Assembly: GCA_016191345.1 (NCBI GenBank)
Contig: JACPOU010000025.1
Coordinates: 1 to 64,000, forward strand
Reading direction: 5' to 3'
Origin: Chloroflexota bacterium
GTDB lineage: Bacteria; Chloroflexota; Limnocylindria; Limnocylindrales; CSP1-4
Length of the DNA stretch: 64,000 nt
Under the pieces are notes generated by a model. The model had not been told where the DNA came from and made no database searches. It saw only the letters and a list, made by a program, of their open reading frames with translations. Positions 45,188 through 53,927 of the stretch are shown here, piece after piece; the stretch's first letter is position 1; each line of letters begins with the position of its first letter. The translations under genes were made by a program, and so were the position numbers.

Positions 45188-45787
45188 CTACGGCCCCAAT
45201 TCGCTGAGCGGGTACGAAACAGATCCTCGAACGACGGCAAATTGCCTTACAGCGATCCCCGCCCGACGGGCACTCGAATAAAACGCCTGCTCGCCTCTCG
45301 TGAACGGCTCACCCGGAGCCTTGCACTCCACGAACATCAACCCGTCGCCGCGCCACGCGAGGATGTCCCAGGGCCTCGCCGAGGCCTCCGACTCCCGGAT
45401 GGCGCGCAGCGTGGACAGGACGGCTCTCGGGGGCGGTGGATCGCTCTGCGTCCAAGGCCGCATCCATGACGGAGCGCCGCCGAACGAGTCTTGCCATCGC
45501 GCATGCCAGCCGGCGCGGTGAAAGGCCTTGACGACTTCGATCTCGGGGACACTGCGGCCCTCATCGCGAATGCCCCGGATGAGGACCTTCCCGTAGTCGT
45601 CGCGCCAAGAGTCGCGGCGTTCTTTGGCAGCCCTCCGGGGCCCGATTGCATCGAAGTCAATGCAATAGGCCGCGACGGATTCGGGTCCGGTCGGCGTGAA
45701 GATCGCGGAATCCTGGCAATGGGCTGCGCCTAACTCAGATACCCAGTCGTCAGACCGGCCGGGGCTGTCATTCGCTTCCATGTTCAT
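45188..45787 (-). CDS. PD-(D/E)XK nuclease, VRR-NUC-like
   Basis: The 199-residue product ends in a restriction-endonuclease-like core. The sequence HRAGWHARWQD is followed by RPWDILAWRGDGLMFVECKAPG, which gives the Asp and the E-x-K pair. The final strand IAVRQFAVVRG follows, as in VRR-NUC and related nucleases. The N-terminal 60 residues are of unknown fold. Its start overlaps the stop of the upstream gene by ATGA. As the last gene of the island operon it may be an effector nuclease acting with McrBC or the DarT-like protein. Confidence 0.75.
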   Translation of the reverse strand: MNMEANDSPGRSDDWVSELGAAHCQDSAIFTPTGPESVAAYCIDFDAIGPRRAAKERRDSWRDDYGKVLIRGIRDEGRSVPEIEVVKAFHRAGWHARWQDSFGGAPSWMRPWTQSDPPPPRAVLSTLRAIRESEASARPWDILAWRGDGLMFVECKAPGEPFTRGEQAFYSSARRAGIAVRQFAVVRGSVSYPLSELGP

Positions 45788-46767
45788 GAACGGCTTCCGT
45801 ACCGCAGGCGATCGATGATCGCCTCTTGGGTGGTGCCGGTGGCACCGACGTCGGGGGCCACCCGGGCGGCGTCTCCGTCCTCAAGAGTGCGAATGGTCCC
45901 TTCCGCGAGGTATTGAGCGTAACGGGCGAACTGCCAACCCAAGTCCCGCGACAGTAGCTTCGATGACCACTCTCGAGTTTCGGGCAGGACATCGGCCCGG
46001 CCGGCCAGCATCCGTAGACTCGGCGCAGATGCCGCCTGGTCGATGAACCGCACAATGTCGGCAAGCACCTTGCGCCGCGCCTCATCGCAATAGCGGGTGC
46101 GAACTCTGATCTTGACCCCCGCGGACTCCGCAACGATCTCGACGGCAGACGAGAGGTCGCGATCCTCAATTCTGATCGGATCGACCCAGGCGGCGATCAC
46201 CTCGTCGAGCGGGATCAGCTCGGGATCCAAGGTGACGCTGACCTCGGCAGCAGTGGCCTCCGGCCATCGAGGCGCGACTGCGCTCCTCAACCTCTCCCCA
46301 TGGCGAACCATCGAGCGTTCCGGGAAGGGGGCGCTCGCGGCGTGCAGGAACAGTGCCTCCAGGTCATCCTCGGGTCCCAGGCTCTCGGATCCGCGGTCGA
46401 AGTCATGCGCGCCCGCGGATCGAAGGCATACGGCGACGTCTGCGGCGCGGAGCAGGGCTTCGGGGCGGATTTGGAAGACGATCGGGCCATAAGGATTTGG
46501 GACGGCTTCGGCGCTGTGGGCAAATGACGCACCGAAGTCCTCGAGATTGACGAAGACCTTTGCCCAAACACCCGCCGATCGATCGGTCGTATCGGTTACA
46601 AACGGGGTGAATTCGACCCGGGATTGCTCGAGGAAGCTCCGTGACGGGATCCCGCCGACTTCCAGGTACGACCGGAAGTCACGGAGTTGGCACGCATGCC
46701 AAAGGGAAACGTCGCGCGACTTCAGGTGCGCGACGAAGGCTTCGATCTGTGCTCTGCCTTGAAACAT
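45784..46767 (-). CDS. Possible DarT-like ADP-ribosyltransferase-fold protein
   Basis: The 327-residue product begins with an N-terminal segment (SLWHACQLRDFRSYLEVGG then IPSRSFLEQS) that recalls the start of DarT/DUF4433 and related ADP-ribosyltransferases, where a His-containing strand is followed by a helix and a 'GGIPSR'-like turn. This is followed by KVFVNLEDFGASFAHS and NPYGPIVFQIRPEALL. The C-terminal half is not recognised. The assignment rests on by-eye resemblance only. It lies between mcrC and the nuclease gene and overlaps the latter by 4 bases. Confidence 0.45.
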   Translation of the reverse strand: MFQGRAQIEAFVAHLKSRDVSLWHACQLRDFRSYLEVGGIPSRSFLEQSRVEFTPFVTDTTDRSAGVWAKVFVNLEDFGASFAHSAEAVPNPYGPIVFQIRPEALLRAADVAVCLRSAGAHDFDRGSESLGPEDDLEALFLHAASAPFPERSMVRHGERLRSAVAPRWPEATAAEVSVTLDPELIPLDEVIAAWVDPIRIEDRDLSSAVEIVAESAGVKIRVRTRYCDEARRKVLADIVRFIDQAASAPSLRMLAGRADVLPETREWSSKLLSRDLGWQFARYAQYLAEGTIRTLEDGDAARVAPDVGATGTTQEAIIDRLRYGSRS

Positions 46768-46838
46768 GTGCCCGCATCCCCCGACGTGGATGCGAGACGG
46801 TACTGGGCGCGGTCCGCTCTGTCTAGTAGCCCGCTGGA

Positions 46839-48047
46839 CTAAGACGCGACCGCGACGATTGTTCGATTGGCAGCATGGCGGATCCCGGCGGCGATCTGGC
46901 CGACCTGCGCGAGGAGCTCCTCCGGACTAACGGAAAGGTCCAGGGCAATGCCCTCCACCGTCTTGCCCACGTTGACGATGCGGTGGGCGGACGTCGGTCC
47001 CTCCGACCGGGCGTAGATGAGGGTGGCTCGATCCAGCCCGGTTGCGATCGCGTACGCCGTGACCTGGTAGACGTCTGCGTTCGGGTAGACCGCACTCGCC
47101 ACGCGCTTGTACTTGGCATCGCCGAGCCAGACGCACCGACCGTCACGCCACAAGCTCAGGTCGGGCTGCAGCTTGATCGTCGAACCCTCATCGAGATGCA
47201 GCGCGTGGTGAGACGATCCACGGACCCAATCTCCTTCGATCGGGGCAAGAGCATCCCGCAGGGCTTCGAAGAGAAACTCCTCGAAGACGCGGTTCATGTC
47301 CACGAGGAACGAGCTCGCCGGGGCGTGGCCAAACCCAAGGTCAAACGAGGTCGAACGCAGGACCAGGCGCGAGAGCACCACTGCTCCTCGATACCGCTCA
47401 TTCAGCCTGCTGAAGGTGACGGCTGGCAGTCGGCGAGGGTCGTACGAGACCAGATTGACGCCGTCCAGTCGCGCATCGATCGCGCGCAATGCATTGACCG
47501 ACCGAGCGGACTTCAATCGCATACGCAGGAGGCGTCGCGTGGCCGCCCGAATCAGGCGATTCATCTCGATGTCGACGGTGTAATCGTCATAGGTGATCTC
47601 GGCGGGAGGCAAAGGTCCGAAGCGGCGTCGGATCTGATCGCCGACCCGCAACCGCCCACGGAGGGTGAGGGCCGACTCATCGATCTCGCGATAGCCCTGC
47701 TGAACGCCACGTCTCAAGGCATGCCCCGCCCGAAGGACGAAGGCCGCGACGATCGCCTCCACCAGGTCGTCGGCTTGCTCCAACTCCATATCGTGGACGT
47801 TCGAGATCCGTCCGAGCGCGTACGACACCATGAAGAGGACGCGGTCCATGGATACCTTGGGCTGGATCGTCAGGTCCAGGTCATCGATTCGAATTGCGCC
47901 GACGACCGAACCCGGCGTGATGTCGTACAGCCCCTCTTCGCCGGCCGATGGTGCGACGGTCATGACTTTCCCGAGTTCATCCCTCTGTCGGATCGAGAGT
48001 CGGACGGAGCCCCGCGTCTGATACTCCCGGAGTACGAGCTGCGGCAC
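46839..48047 (-). CDS. mcrC: McrC-like nuclease subunit of a type IV restriction system
   Basis: McrC binds McrB rings and cuts DNA carrying modified bases. The 402-residue product has the McrC N-terminal domain (GLYDITPGSVVGAIRIDDLDL then IQPKVSM), the YREIDESALTLRGRLRV segment and a C-terminal PD-(D/E)XK core with QPDLSLWRDG and GDAKYKR. It follows mcrB by 12 bases. About 70 bases separate it from the DarT-like gene. Confidence 0.9.
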   Translation of the reverse strand: MPQLVLREYQTRGSVRLSIRQRDELGKVMTVAPSAGEEGLYDITPGSVVGAIRIDDLDLTIQPKVSMDRVLFMVSYALGRISNVHDMELEQADDLVEAIVAAFVLRAGHALRRGVQQGYREIDESALTLRGRLRVGDQIRRRFGPLPPAEITYDDYTVDIEMNRLIRAATRRLLRMRLKSARSVNALRAIDARLDGVNLVSYDPRRLPAVTFSRLNERYRGAVVLSRLVLRSTSFDLGFGHAPASSFLVDMNRVFEEFLFEALRDALAPIEGDWVRGSSHHALHLDEGSTIKLQPDLSLWRDGRCVWLGDAKYKRVASAVYPNADVYQVTAYAIATGLDRATLIYARSEGPTSAHRIVNVGKTVEGIALDLSVSPEELLAQVGQIAAGIRHAANRTIVAVAS

Positions 48048-48059
48048 GGATTTCGCCTA

Positions 48060-50483
48060 TTACTCGGCGGCGACGACGGGCGACGGCAGATCGAAAAATG
48101 AGGGCTCTGCGGCATCGTCGTCGATCACCCCGTCGCCGCCCTTTCGCAAGCGATCGAGCGCGAACTCCTTGAGGCGCTCCGGCGACTCGAAGAAGTGATC
48201 TTCCAGAAGCGGCAGGATCTCGTAGCGCCACACCCTGTCCAGGCGCGCCTCGTTCAACTCCTTGTTCATGAAGAAGCTCGGCCCGATCGCCGTATTCCGA
48301 TCGGCAAGCTTGGCGTTGGCGGCGTCCACGACACCAGCCACCCAACTCATCTCCGGTCGATGTCGCTGGAGCCATCGACCCAGAAGGCCAGCGATTGGAG
48401 CGATGTCGGGAAAGAACGGAACGAAGGCGAAGCGCCGCCGGAGCGCGGCGTCCAGCAACGCGATCGACCGATCCGCCGTGTTCATCGTGCCGATCAGGTA
48501 CAGATTGGTGGGGAGTCGAAACGCCCGCGTCGAGTACTGGAGCATCATCTCCTCGTCGCGGTACTCGAGCAGGAAATACAGTTCTCCGAAGACCTTCGCG
48601 ATGTTGCCCCGGTTCAACTCGTCTACGATCAGGAAGTAGTCGTGTCCGGGATCGTCTCGCGCCGCTTCAGCGAGGGACTTCATCGGGCCTGAGCGAAGTT
48701 CGAATCCGGCAACCCCGTTGGCGAGCGTCGGTCGATATCCCTCGATGAAGTCCTCGTAGGCATACGACGGGTGGAACTGCACCAGCCGGACCCGCGAACG
48801 ATCGCCCGCGAGCGCGAGGGCGAGCCGCTGTGCCACATACGTCTTCCCGGTTCCGGGCGGCCCATAGATGATGATCTGGCGCTTGCTCCGCAACAGCTCC
48901 TCGACCTCGCGCAGGTTGCCGAGCTCCATCAACAGTTCGTCCGCCAGGCCAACCAACGGATCCACGAATGGCGGCTCGGCAATACCTCCACCACCCCCAG
49001 GTTCTTCAGGTGGATAGACCTCGTCATCGGTTTCGTCCGAAACGCCGTGACGATAACGTTCGAATGCCGCTTGGTCCTCCGAAGGCCAAGCTCCGGGCAC
49101 GGGCCAGCTCGCGATGCACCAAGTCACCGATTGGGCTTCAAGCCGGTCCTTGAGCGAGAGCCCACGTTGTGTCGCGCGCTCCCGAATTGTGTCGAGAAAG
49201 GCAAGTCCCGCTCGATACGTGGAGACCTCATCCTTCTCATCCCCTGGGTCGAACTTCGCGAGCCGGTAGGCGGCGTGCATCGCTGCCGTCCGATACGGCG
49301 GGTACTGGTCGGGTCCAAGCGCCATGAGGAGAAAGGATCCAAATGTGGTTCGCGTGCCCAGGCCGGACAACACATCGCTCGGCAAGTGCAAGAGGAAGTC
49401 CCCCAGTCGGTCGAGCGGTTCGTCGTCCCCGTCCCAGAGTCGGCGAAGGAGCTTGGCCCCTCGGGTCCGATCTTCATCTAGCCACTTCAGGACCGTGTCA
49501 TGGGAGCGCCAGTTCGTGAGGTTGTTTGGCGGGCCGAATGCGCGCTTGAGAGGCGAGTACCAATCGCCATCCGCCAGCAGGGCAGAACGCGCTTCAGAGA
49601 GGTGCCTGACGATTTCGAGCTTGTAGGTGAGCTCCTCCGGGACGAACTCCGGAAGCTCATGGAATCGGGATGCCCAGTAGATGAACTCATCGACCGGGTT
49701 GTCATATCGCTTCCAGAGCGCTCGGGCTCCGTCGGCCTCGTAGAAGTCGAACCCCGGCCCGAACCGATGCTCGAGCTTGGTTCGGATTTGGGCAATCCTT
49801 GCGTCGACATTGGCACTTGGATCATCGACGAGCGCCTTGAGGGTATCGGCGAGCCGCCACTTGTCAGCTCCGGAAAAGATTCGCTCAAATGCGTCCGGAA
49901 ACACGAGGTGCAGAAGCGCCTCCCGGCCATAGATCCCACCCCCGTCCGTCGGGATCTGGGACACGAACTCCCTGAATCGCCATGGATCGGCCATTGCCGC
50001 AGACCTGACACCGGGGCTGGATTGCTTCCATCGGCGGGCAAAGGTAATGAGGAATGTGATGCTGGCCCACTTGTACGAGTGGAACCCGACCCCACCTGAC
50101 CCGATGCCGTAGTCGGTGACCTCGAGAAGATCGGCGGGAATGGCGACGGGTTCGGCCATCCAGCTGAGCACCTGCTGCAGCTTCTGCCGTTTGGTGGCGC
50201 CAGCGATGTTGTAGTGGGCCGGGAGGTAGTAGACGAACAAGATCTCGGCCATGAGCTGAATCGCCGCCGGCGATGCGCCGTCAAGTTGCGATTGGAGCTT
50301 CTCCTCGAACCCGCCTTCGCCGAGTTCCGGCCGCTGGACATAGTGCGCATCCAGCTCGTCGAGAAGCTGGAGCGTCCAGATAGCCCGGCCGGGCGTGAAC
50401 AGCGAGTCGTCGCGTCGAAGCGCGGCGTCGACGAAGCGGTCCGCGATCTCGTAGACGAGCGGCGGTGCGTTGAATCTTGCCAC
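48060..50483 (-). CDS. mcrB: McrB-like AAA+ GTPase of a type IV restriction system
   Basis: McrB is the ring-forming GTPase that recognises modified DNA and drives McrC. The 807-residue product has a long unique N-terminal part (about 540 residues) for target recognition, then the AAA+ core. That core has Walker A IIIYGPPGTGKT, Walker B FLIVDELNRGN, and the MNTADRS signature specific to McrB. The N-terminal part is different from E. coli McrB and does not show its DUF3578 domain by eye. The GTG at 50483 has GGAG 5 bases upstream. It is preceded by a tandem winged-helix gene with a 12-base gap. Confidence 0.9.
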   Translation of the reverse strand: MARFNAPPLVYEIADRFVDAALRRDDSLFTPGRAIWTLQLLDELDAHYVQRPELGEGGFEEKLQSQLDGASPAAIQLMAEILFVYYLPAHYNIAGATKRQKLQQVLSWMAEPVAIPADLLEVTDYGIGSGGVGFHSYKWASITFLITFARRWKQSSPGVRSAAMADPWRFREFVSQIPTDGGGIYGREALLHLVFPDAFERIFSGADKWRLADTLKALVDDPSANVDARIAQIRTKLEHRFGPGFDFYEADGARALWKRYDNPVDEFIYWASRFHELPEFVPEELTYKLEIVRHLSEARSALLADGDWYSPLKRAFGPPNNLTNWRSHDTVLKWLDEDRTRGAKLLRRLWDGDDEPLDRLGDFLLHLPSDVLSGLGTRTTFGSFLLMALGPDQYPPYRTAAMHAAYRLAKFDPGDEKDEVSTYRAGLAFLDTIRERATQRGLSLKDRLEAQSVTWCIASWPVPGAWPSEDQAAFERYRHGVSDETDDEVYPPEEPGGGGGIAEPPFVDPLVGLADELLMELGNLREVEELLRSKRQIIIYGPPGTGKTYVAQRLALALAGDRSRVRLVQFHPSYAYEDFIEGYRPTLANGVAGFELRSGPMKSLAEAARDDPGHDYFLIVDELNRGNIAKVFGELYFLLEYRDEEMMLQYSTRAFRLPTNLYLIGTMNTADRSIALLDAALRRRFAFVPFFPDIAPIAGLLGRWLQRHRPEMSWVAGVVDAANAKLADRNTAIGPSFFMNKELNEARLDRVWRYEILPLLEDHFFESPERLKEFALDRLRKGGDGVIDDDAAEPSFFDLPSPVVAAE

Positions 50484-50495
50484 GTGATCTCCGCC

Positions 50496-50963
50496 CTACA
50501 GCTTCCAGCGAAACACACCGGAGGGAACCAGATCGAACCAGCGCTTCGCAGCGACGAGCGACCGGTACACGGTCCGCCCTTGACTCGGGCCTTTGATGAT
50601 GACCCCCGCTTCGACCAGTAGCGCCTTCAGCGCCTCGTAGTCGAGCCCTTGTCGCTGGGGGTCCGAACGCATGGCAATGCGGTACGCCTCCTCCGCCAGG
50701 GCCAGCCCGGACAATCCCACAGACGGCGCCAATGCAGGCTCAATCCACGTCCACTGGCCCGTGCTGACCCACCTGAAGAGATCCTGTGCGTTGTTCATCG
50801 CGGAGCTGAGCGTCTGCCGAGTGACCTTGCCACCGATTTCGACCCCATTCGCAACCGCTGCGGCCTCGATGTCCGCGATCGAGGCTCCGGCCTGTTGCGG
50901 GTCCAACAGTCGGCAAACGGGGTGAACGGCGGCGGCCAGGGCGCGACCAACGAGCGCGCTCAT
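50496..50963 (-). CDS. Tandem winged-helix protein (HARE-HTH-like)
   Basis: The 155-residue product appears to hold two similar small domains. The first ends in VTRQTLSSAMNNAQDLFRWV and QWTW. The second is LDYEALKALLVEAGVIIKG followed by RTVYRSLVAAKRWF and VFRWKL. Both have the helix-helix-wing layout of HARE-HTH or other restriction-associated winged helices. It probably binds DNA or mediates protein contacts. The start codon overlaps the CBS-HEPN stop by ATGA; mcrB follows. Confidence 0.6.
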   Translation of the reverse strand: MSALVGRALAAAVHPVCRLLDPQQAGASIADIEAAAVANGVEIGGKVTRQTLSSAMNNAQDLFRWVSTGQWTWIEPALAPSVGLSGLALAEEAYRIAMRSDPQRQGLDYEALKALLVEAGVIIKGPSQGRTVYRSLVAAKRWFDLVPSGVFRWKL

Positions 50964-51772
50964 CCGGCGCCAGCAACGGCATGGTCGACTCGCGCGACGA
51001 GGTCTCGGATGCGCTGCTCACGCTCGCGGAGTCGCACCAGGCCGCCTTTCGCGAGCACGATGTTCCTGACGGGGTGCATCACGTTGTTGCGGAGTGCGAC
51101 GAGGCCCCCGGTCCGTGTCTTCCATGTCCGCCTTGACCAGCCACAGATCCAGGAACGCAGGATGTCATCCTGCGCCACCACGATGAGGAGGTCGGAAAAG
51201 TCGAAGTAGGCAACGTATTCGCCCTCTTCGCCGGCCGATCGGTCGTCCTGATAGTGGCTCGTGATCGTGGCCTGGGAGGGCTCGGAGAGGAGGGCCAAGG
51301 CAGCCGACTGGTCGTGCCCAAACCTGCGCCGCAGCAACTCCGCCAGGCCAATCTCGAGTCTTGCCAGCAGCAGGTACACGTAGCCGCGCGCGGGCTGCTT
51401 GTTGAAGTCAGACACCGTGATGAACCCCGTCACATCGCGGCCCTCGAGCACAAAGAGGAAGCCGGGGTCGATGATCCATTCGAGCAGGCGCCCGACGGAG
51501 GCGTCGGCGCTCACCACGTTGCCGGATCCCAAGCGCGTCATGACGTCAGCGATGGGACGACGGTCTCCGGCCACGAGCTCCCGTGTCAGGACGAACCCCA
51601 ATGCCTCGTCGCCGTCGATGACCGGAGCCTGGTCAAAGCGTCCCTCGGTGAGGAGCTGGCGAGCATCGTCGATCGATTGCTTCGGCGCCAGGGCGAACGC
51701 CGACCGCATCGGAATGGCCAGGTGGTGAGCCTGGAAGGCATCGTCCAGGTGCTGATCGTCGAACTCGATCAC
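50960..51772 (-). CDS. CBS-pair/HEPN fusion protein
   Basis: The 270-residue product has two CBS domains (about residues 15 to 65 and 70 to 125), which usually bind adenosine nucleotides. A helical C-terminal domain follows, whose second half carries ALRNNVMHPVR. The R228-N-N-V-M-H233 spacing is the R-x4-H motif of HEPN ribonucleases, and the preceding ARLEIGLAELLRRRF helix with a conserved-looking Glu also fits HEPN. It may be a nucleotide-controlled RNase. The GTG at 51772 overlaps the stop of the RelE-UvrD gene (GTGA). Confidence 0.7.
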   Translation of the reverse strand: MIEFDDQHLDDAFQAHHLAIPMRSAFALAPKQSIDDARQLLTEGRFDQAPVIDGDEALGFVLTRELVAGDRRPIADVMTRLGSGNVVSADASVGRLLEWIIDPGFLFVLEGRDVTGFITVSDFNKQPARGYVYLLLARLEIGLAELLRRRFGHDQSAALALLSEPSQATITSHYQDDRSAGEEGEYVAYFDFSDLLIVVAQDDILRSWICGWSRRTWKTRTGGLVALRNNVMHPVRNIVLAKGGLVRLREREQRIRDLVARVDHAVAGAG

Positions 51773-53679
51773 GGTCGCGCGGCCTCCTCGACAACCTCGA
51801 CGTGCGGTCGGACCGCATCGATGAACATCGACGGGTTGCCAGCGTAACTCAGCGTCAGCTCGTCCTTGGCGCGGCTCAGCGCGACATAGAGGAGGGAGCC
51901 GGCCTCGATCAGCTCGTCCGGATCTCGGGTGTCGCCTCGCGGGAAGCTGTCGTCGAGGCCCGGAACGTAGAGCCGTTTGAACTCGAGGCCTTTGGCCCGA
52001 TGGTAGGTGCCCACCTTCACGCCGGGGACCGAGCGCCCGCGGTACTCCTCCAGCGGGACGGAGCCGATACCGGAATCGCGCAGGCGCGCTCTCAACGAGT
52101 CCGCCTTCCGATTCGTGAAGACGAGGATCCCAGTGGCGTCGAGGTCCGGATCGTCGACGTCGAGCTGCCCCATGATCCACGCGACTTCGTCATCGACTCG
52201 ATCGAACCCCGCGAGCCGCGGGCGATTGCCCGATCGAACGGTCGCCGTCGACAGGCCTCGGACGCCGTCTTCACCGAACTCGTCGGTCGAGACGTACTGC
52301 CCGAGCGCGCCGACGACCTGCATGATCTCGTCAGTGGATCGATAGCAGACCGACATCGGGAAGCTGCGGCCGCGGATCTCCAGGCCGAGTTCGGACAGCC
52401 GGTAGCCACCGGGATAGATCCGCTGCCCCGCGTCGCCGATGAGCATGATCCGCCCGGACGCGCCGCCCTCCAGGAGCTCGAGCAGGAACCGGATACCCAC
52501 TTCCGAGATGTCCTGTGCCTCGTCGACGATGACCGCTGAGTAGCGCTCGCGCGGCGGGTTCGCACGGACCTCATCGAGGGCCAGCTGCAGGACGCGATCC
52601 CAGTCGACGAGCGGCTCGTTGCCGGTGTCGCAGGCGGCGCGGTACTCCTCGTACACGTCCCAGATCAGGCCGCGGATCATCGCCGGCAGCGGCCGCTTCC
52701 GGCCGTGGCGTTGGAGCCCGAGGTACTCGACCCGTCGTGTCAGCCCGCGCCCCTCGATGACCCGGGTGACCTCCTCCCAGAGATACTCGTCGGAGAGTCG
52801 CGCTCCGGCGCTGAGCTGTCGATAGCGATCGGACTGCGCCTGGAGGCGGCGGAGGAATCGACGTCTCGCGGCGTCCGCATCGACCTTGGGCTGGCGCCCG
52901 GCGAGCGCCTTCATCGCCAGCGAATGGACGCTCGCGAATTGCATCTTCGACTTCAGGTCCGGCGCCAGCCGCTCGAACAAGCCCTCCAGCACACCCGGGA
53001 CGGTGTTCACGAACGAGGTCATCAGGACTTTCTGGCCATCGGGCGACTCCCTTGCGAGAGCCACCGCCCGGTGAAGCCCGACGACCGACTTTCCGGTGCC
53101 CGGACCGCCCGTGACCCGAGCCGGCCCGCCGACAGCCCGATCGACCGCCCGACGCTGGACCGGCGATAGGAAGATCATCCACTCTTCGATCGTCCCGTCG
53201 CGCCAGCCTTCGAGCACGCCGTCGACACAGTTGGTCAGGAGATCGGCGACTTCATCGGAAGCGGCGATCTCCGCGAGCGTCGGCGGGATCTCGAACATCA
53301 AATTGGACGCCGCCTTGATTCGCTTGGCGCGCGCAAGGATCACCGGATCGAAGGCGAGCCGTTGCTCGAGTTCGCGGAGCGTCGCCCGCTCCCCCCAGCG
53401 CTCGGTCTCGTCGTGGTTTCCGACCTTCAGGAGGAAGACATGTCGTCCCTCGACGGCCGCGACGATCCGATAGCCGTCATCCACGTTCATCAGCCGGAAC
53501 CGGCGGTCGGGGTTGCGTTCGATCGGCCGCGTCTTGAGGCTGCCGTAGGTGATGCCGTGCTCCGCGATCAGTCGGACGGTCGTTTCAAGGTTCGCTCCTT
53601 GGGCGTCTGGCAGACGACCGGCATCGGCGAGGAACCGTCGACTCGCCTTGACATCGACCGGTGGGGCCATCGACGTCAA
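51769..53679 (-). CDS. RelE-fold/UvrD helicase fusion
   Basis: The 636-residue product has an N-terminal RelE/ParE-like domain (about residues 12 to 95, with FRLMNVDDGYRIVAAVEGR and VFLLKVGNHDETERW). It is followed by a superfamily 1 helicase: Walker A VTGGPGTGKS, VDEAQDIS, YRSTDEIMQVV, VGTYHRAKGLEFKRLYVPG and LLYVALSRAKDELTL. Compared with PcrA the helicase is short and lacks long 1B/2B insertions. The fused toxin-like domain suggests RNA or ribosome sensing, or an effector controlled by the helicase. It overlaps both neighbours by 4 bases. Confidence 0.8.
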   Translation of the reverse strand: MTSMAPPVDVKASRRFLADAGRLPDAQGANLETTVRLIAEHGITYGSLKTRPIERNPDRRFRLMNVDDGYRIVAAVEGRHVFLLKVGNHDETERWGERATLRELEQRLAFDPVILARAKRIKAASNLMFEIPPTLAEIAASDEVADLLTNCVDGVLEGWRDGTIEEWMIFLSPVQRRAVDRAVGGPARVTGGPGTGKSVVGLHRAVALARESPDGQKVLMTSFVNTVPGVLEGLFERLAPDLKSKMQFASVHSLAMKALAGRQPKVDADAARRRFLRRLQAQSDRYRQLSAGARLSDEYLWEEVTRVIEGRGLTRRVEYLGLQRHGRKRPLPAMIRGLIWDVYEEYRAACDTGNEPLVDWDRVLQLALDEVRANPPRERYSAVIVDEAQDISEVGIRFLLELLEGGASGRIMLIGDAGQRIYPGGYRLSELGLEIRGRSFPMSVCYRSTDEIMQVVGALGQYVSTDEFGEDGVRGLSTATVRSGNRPRLAGFDRVDDEVAWIMGQLDVDDPDLDATGILVFTNRKADSLRARLRDSGIGSVPLEEYRGRSVPGVKVGTYHRAKGLEFKRLYVPGLDDSFPRGDTRDPDELIEAGSLLYVALSRAKDELTLSYAGNPSMFIDAVRPHVEVVEEAARP

Positions 53680-53927
53680 GGTCGGCGGTACCTCCAGCGA
53701 ACCGTTCCCCGCCTAGCCCGCCTGCTCCCCGGTTCGAATACTCGCTCCAGTCCGGGCGCGCGGCCATCCCGGACCGCGACGTACAGCGCGGCTGCAACCG
53801 TGGCGCTTGGCGTCTTACCTGACGAAGTCAGGTATCGGCGTTCGAGGATGACCTCGGCGATCTCATCAGTCGTCATCGGCCGCTCTGAGCCGTCGAGTAC
53901 TTGAAGCGACGCATCAAGGAACTTCAC
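53676..53927 (-). CDS. Single HARE-HTH domain protein
   Basis: The 83-residue product is almost entirely one HARE-HTH winged helix (FLDASLQVLDGSERPMTTDE then GKTPSATVAAALYVAV). This is the domain shared by HB1, ASXL and restriction proteins and proposed to link chromatin or DNA-modification enzymes to DNA. It lies between the methyltransferase and the RelE-UvrD gene, overlapping both by ATGA. It may recruit the helicase or methyltransferase to modified or unmodified DNA. Confidence 0.82.
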   Translation of the reverse strand: MKFLDASLQVLDGSERPMTTDEIAEVILERRYLTSSGKTPSATVAAALYVAVRDGRAPGLERVFEPGSRRARRGTVRWRYRRP

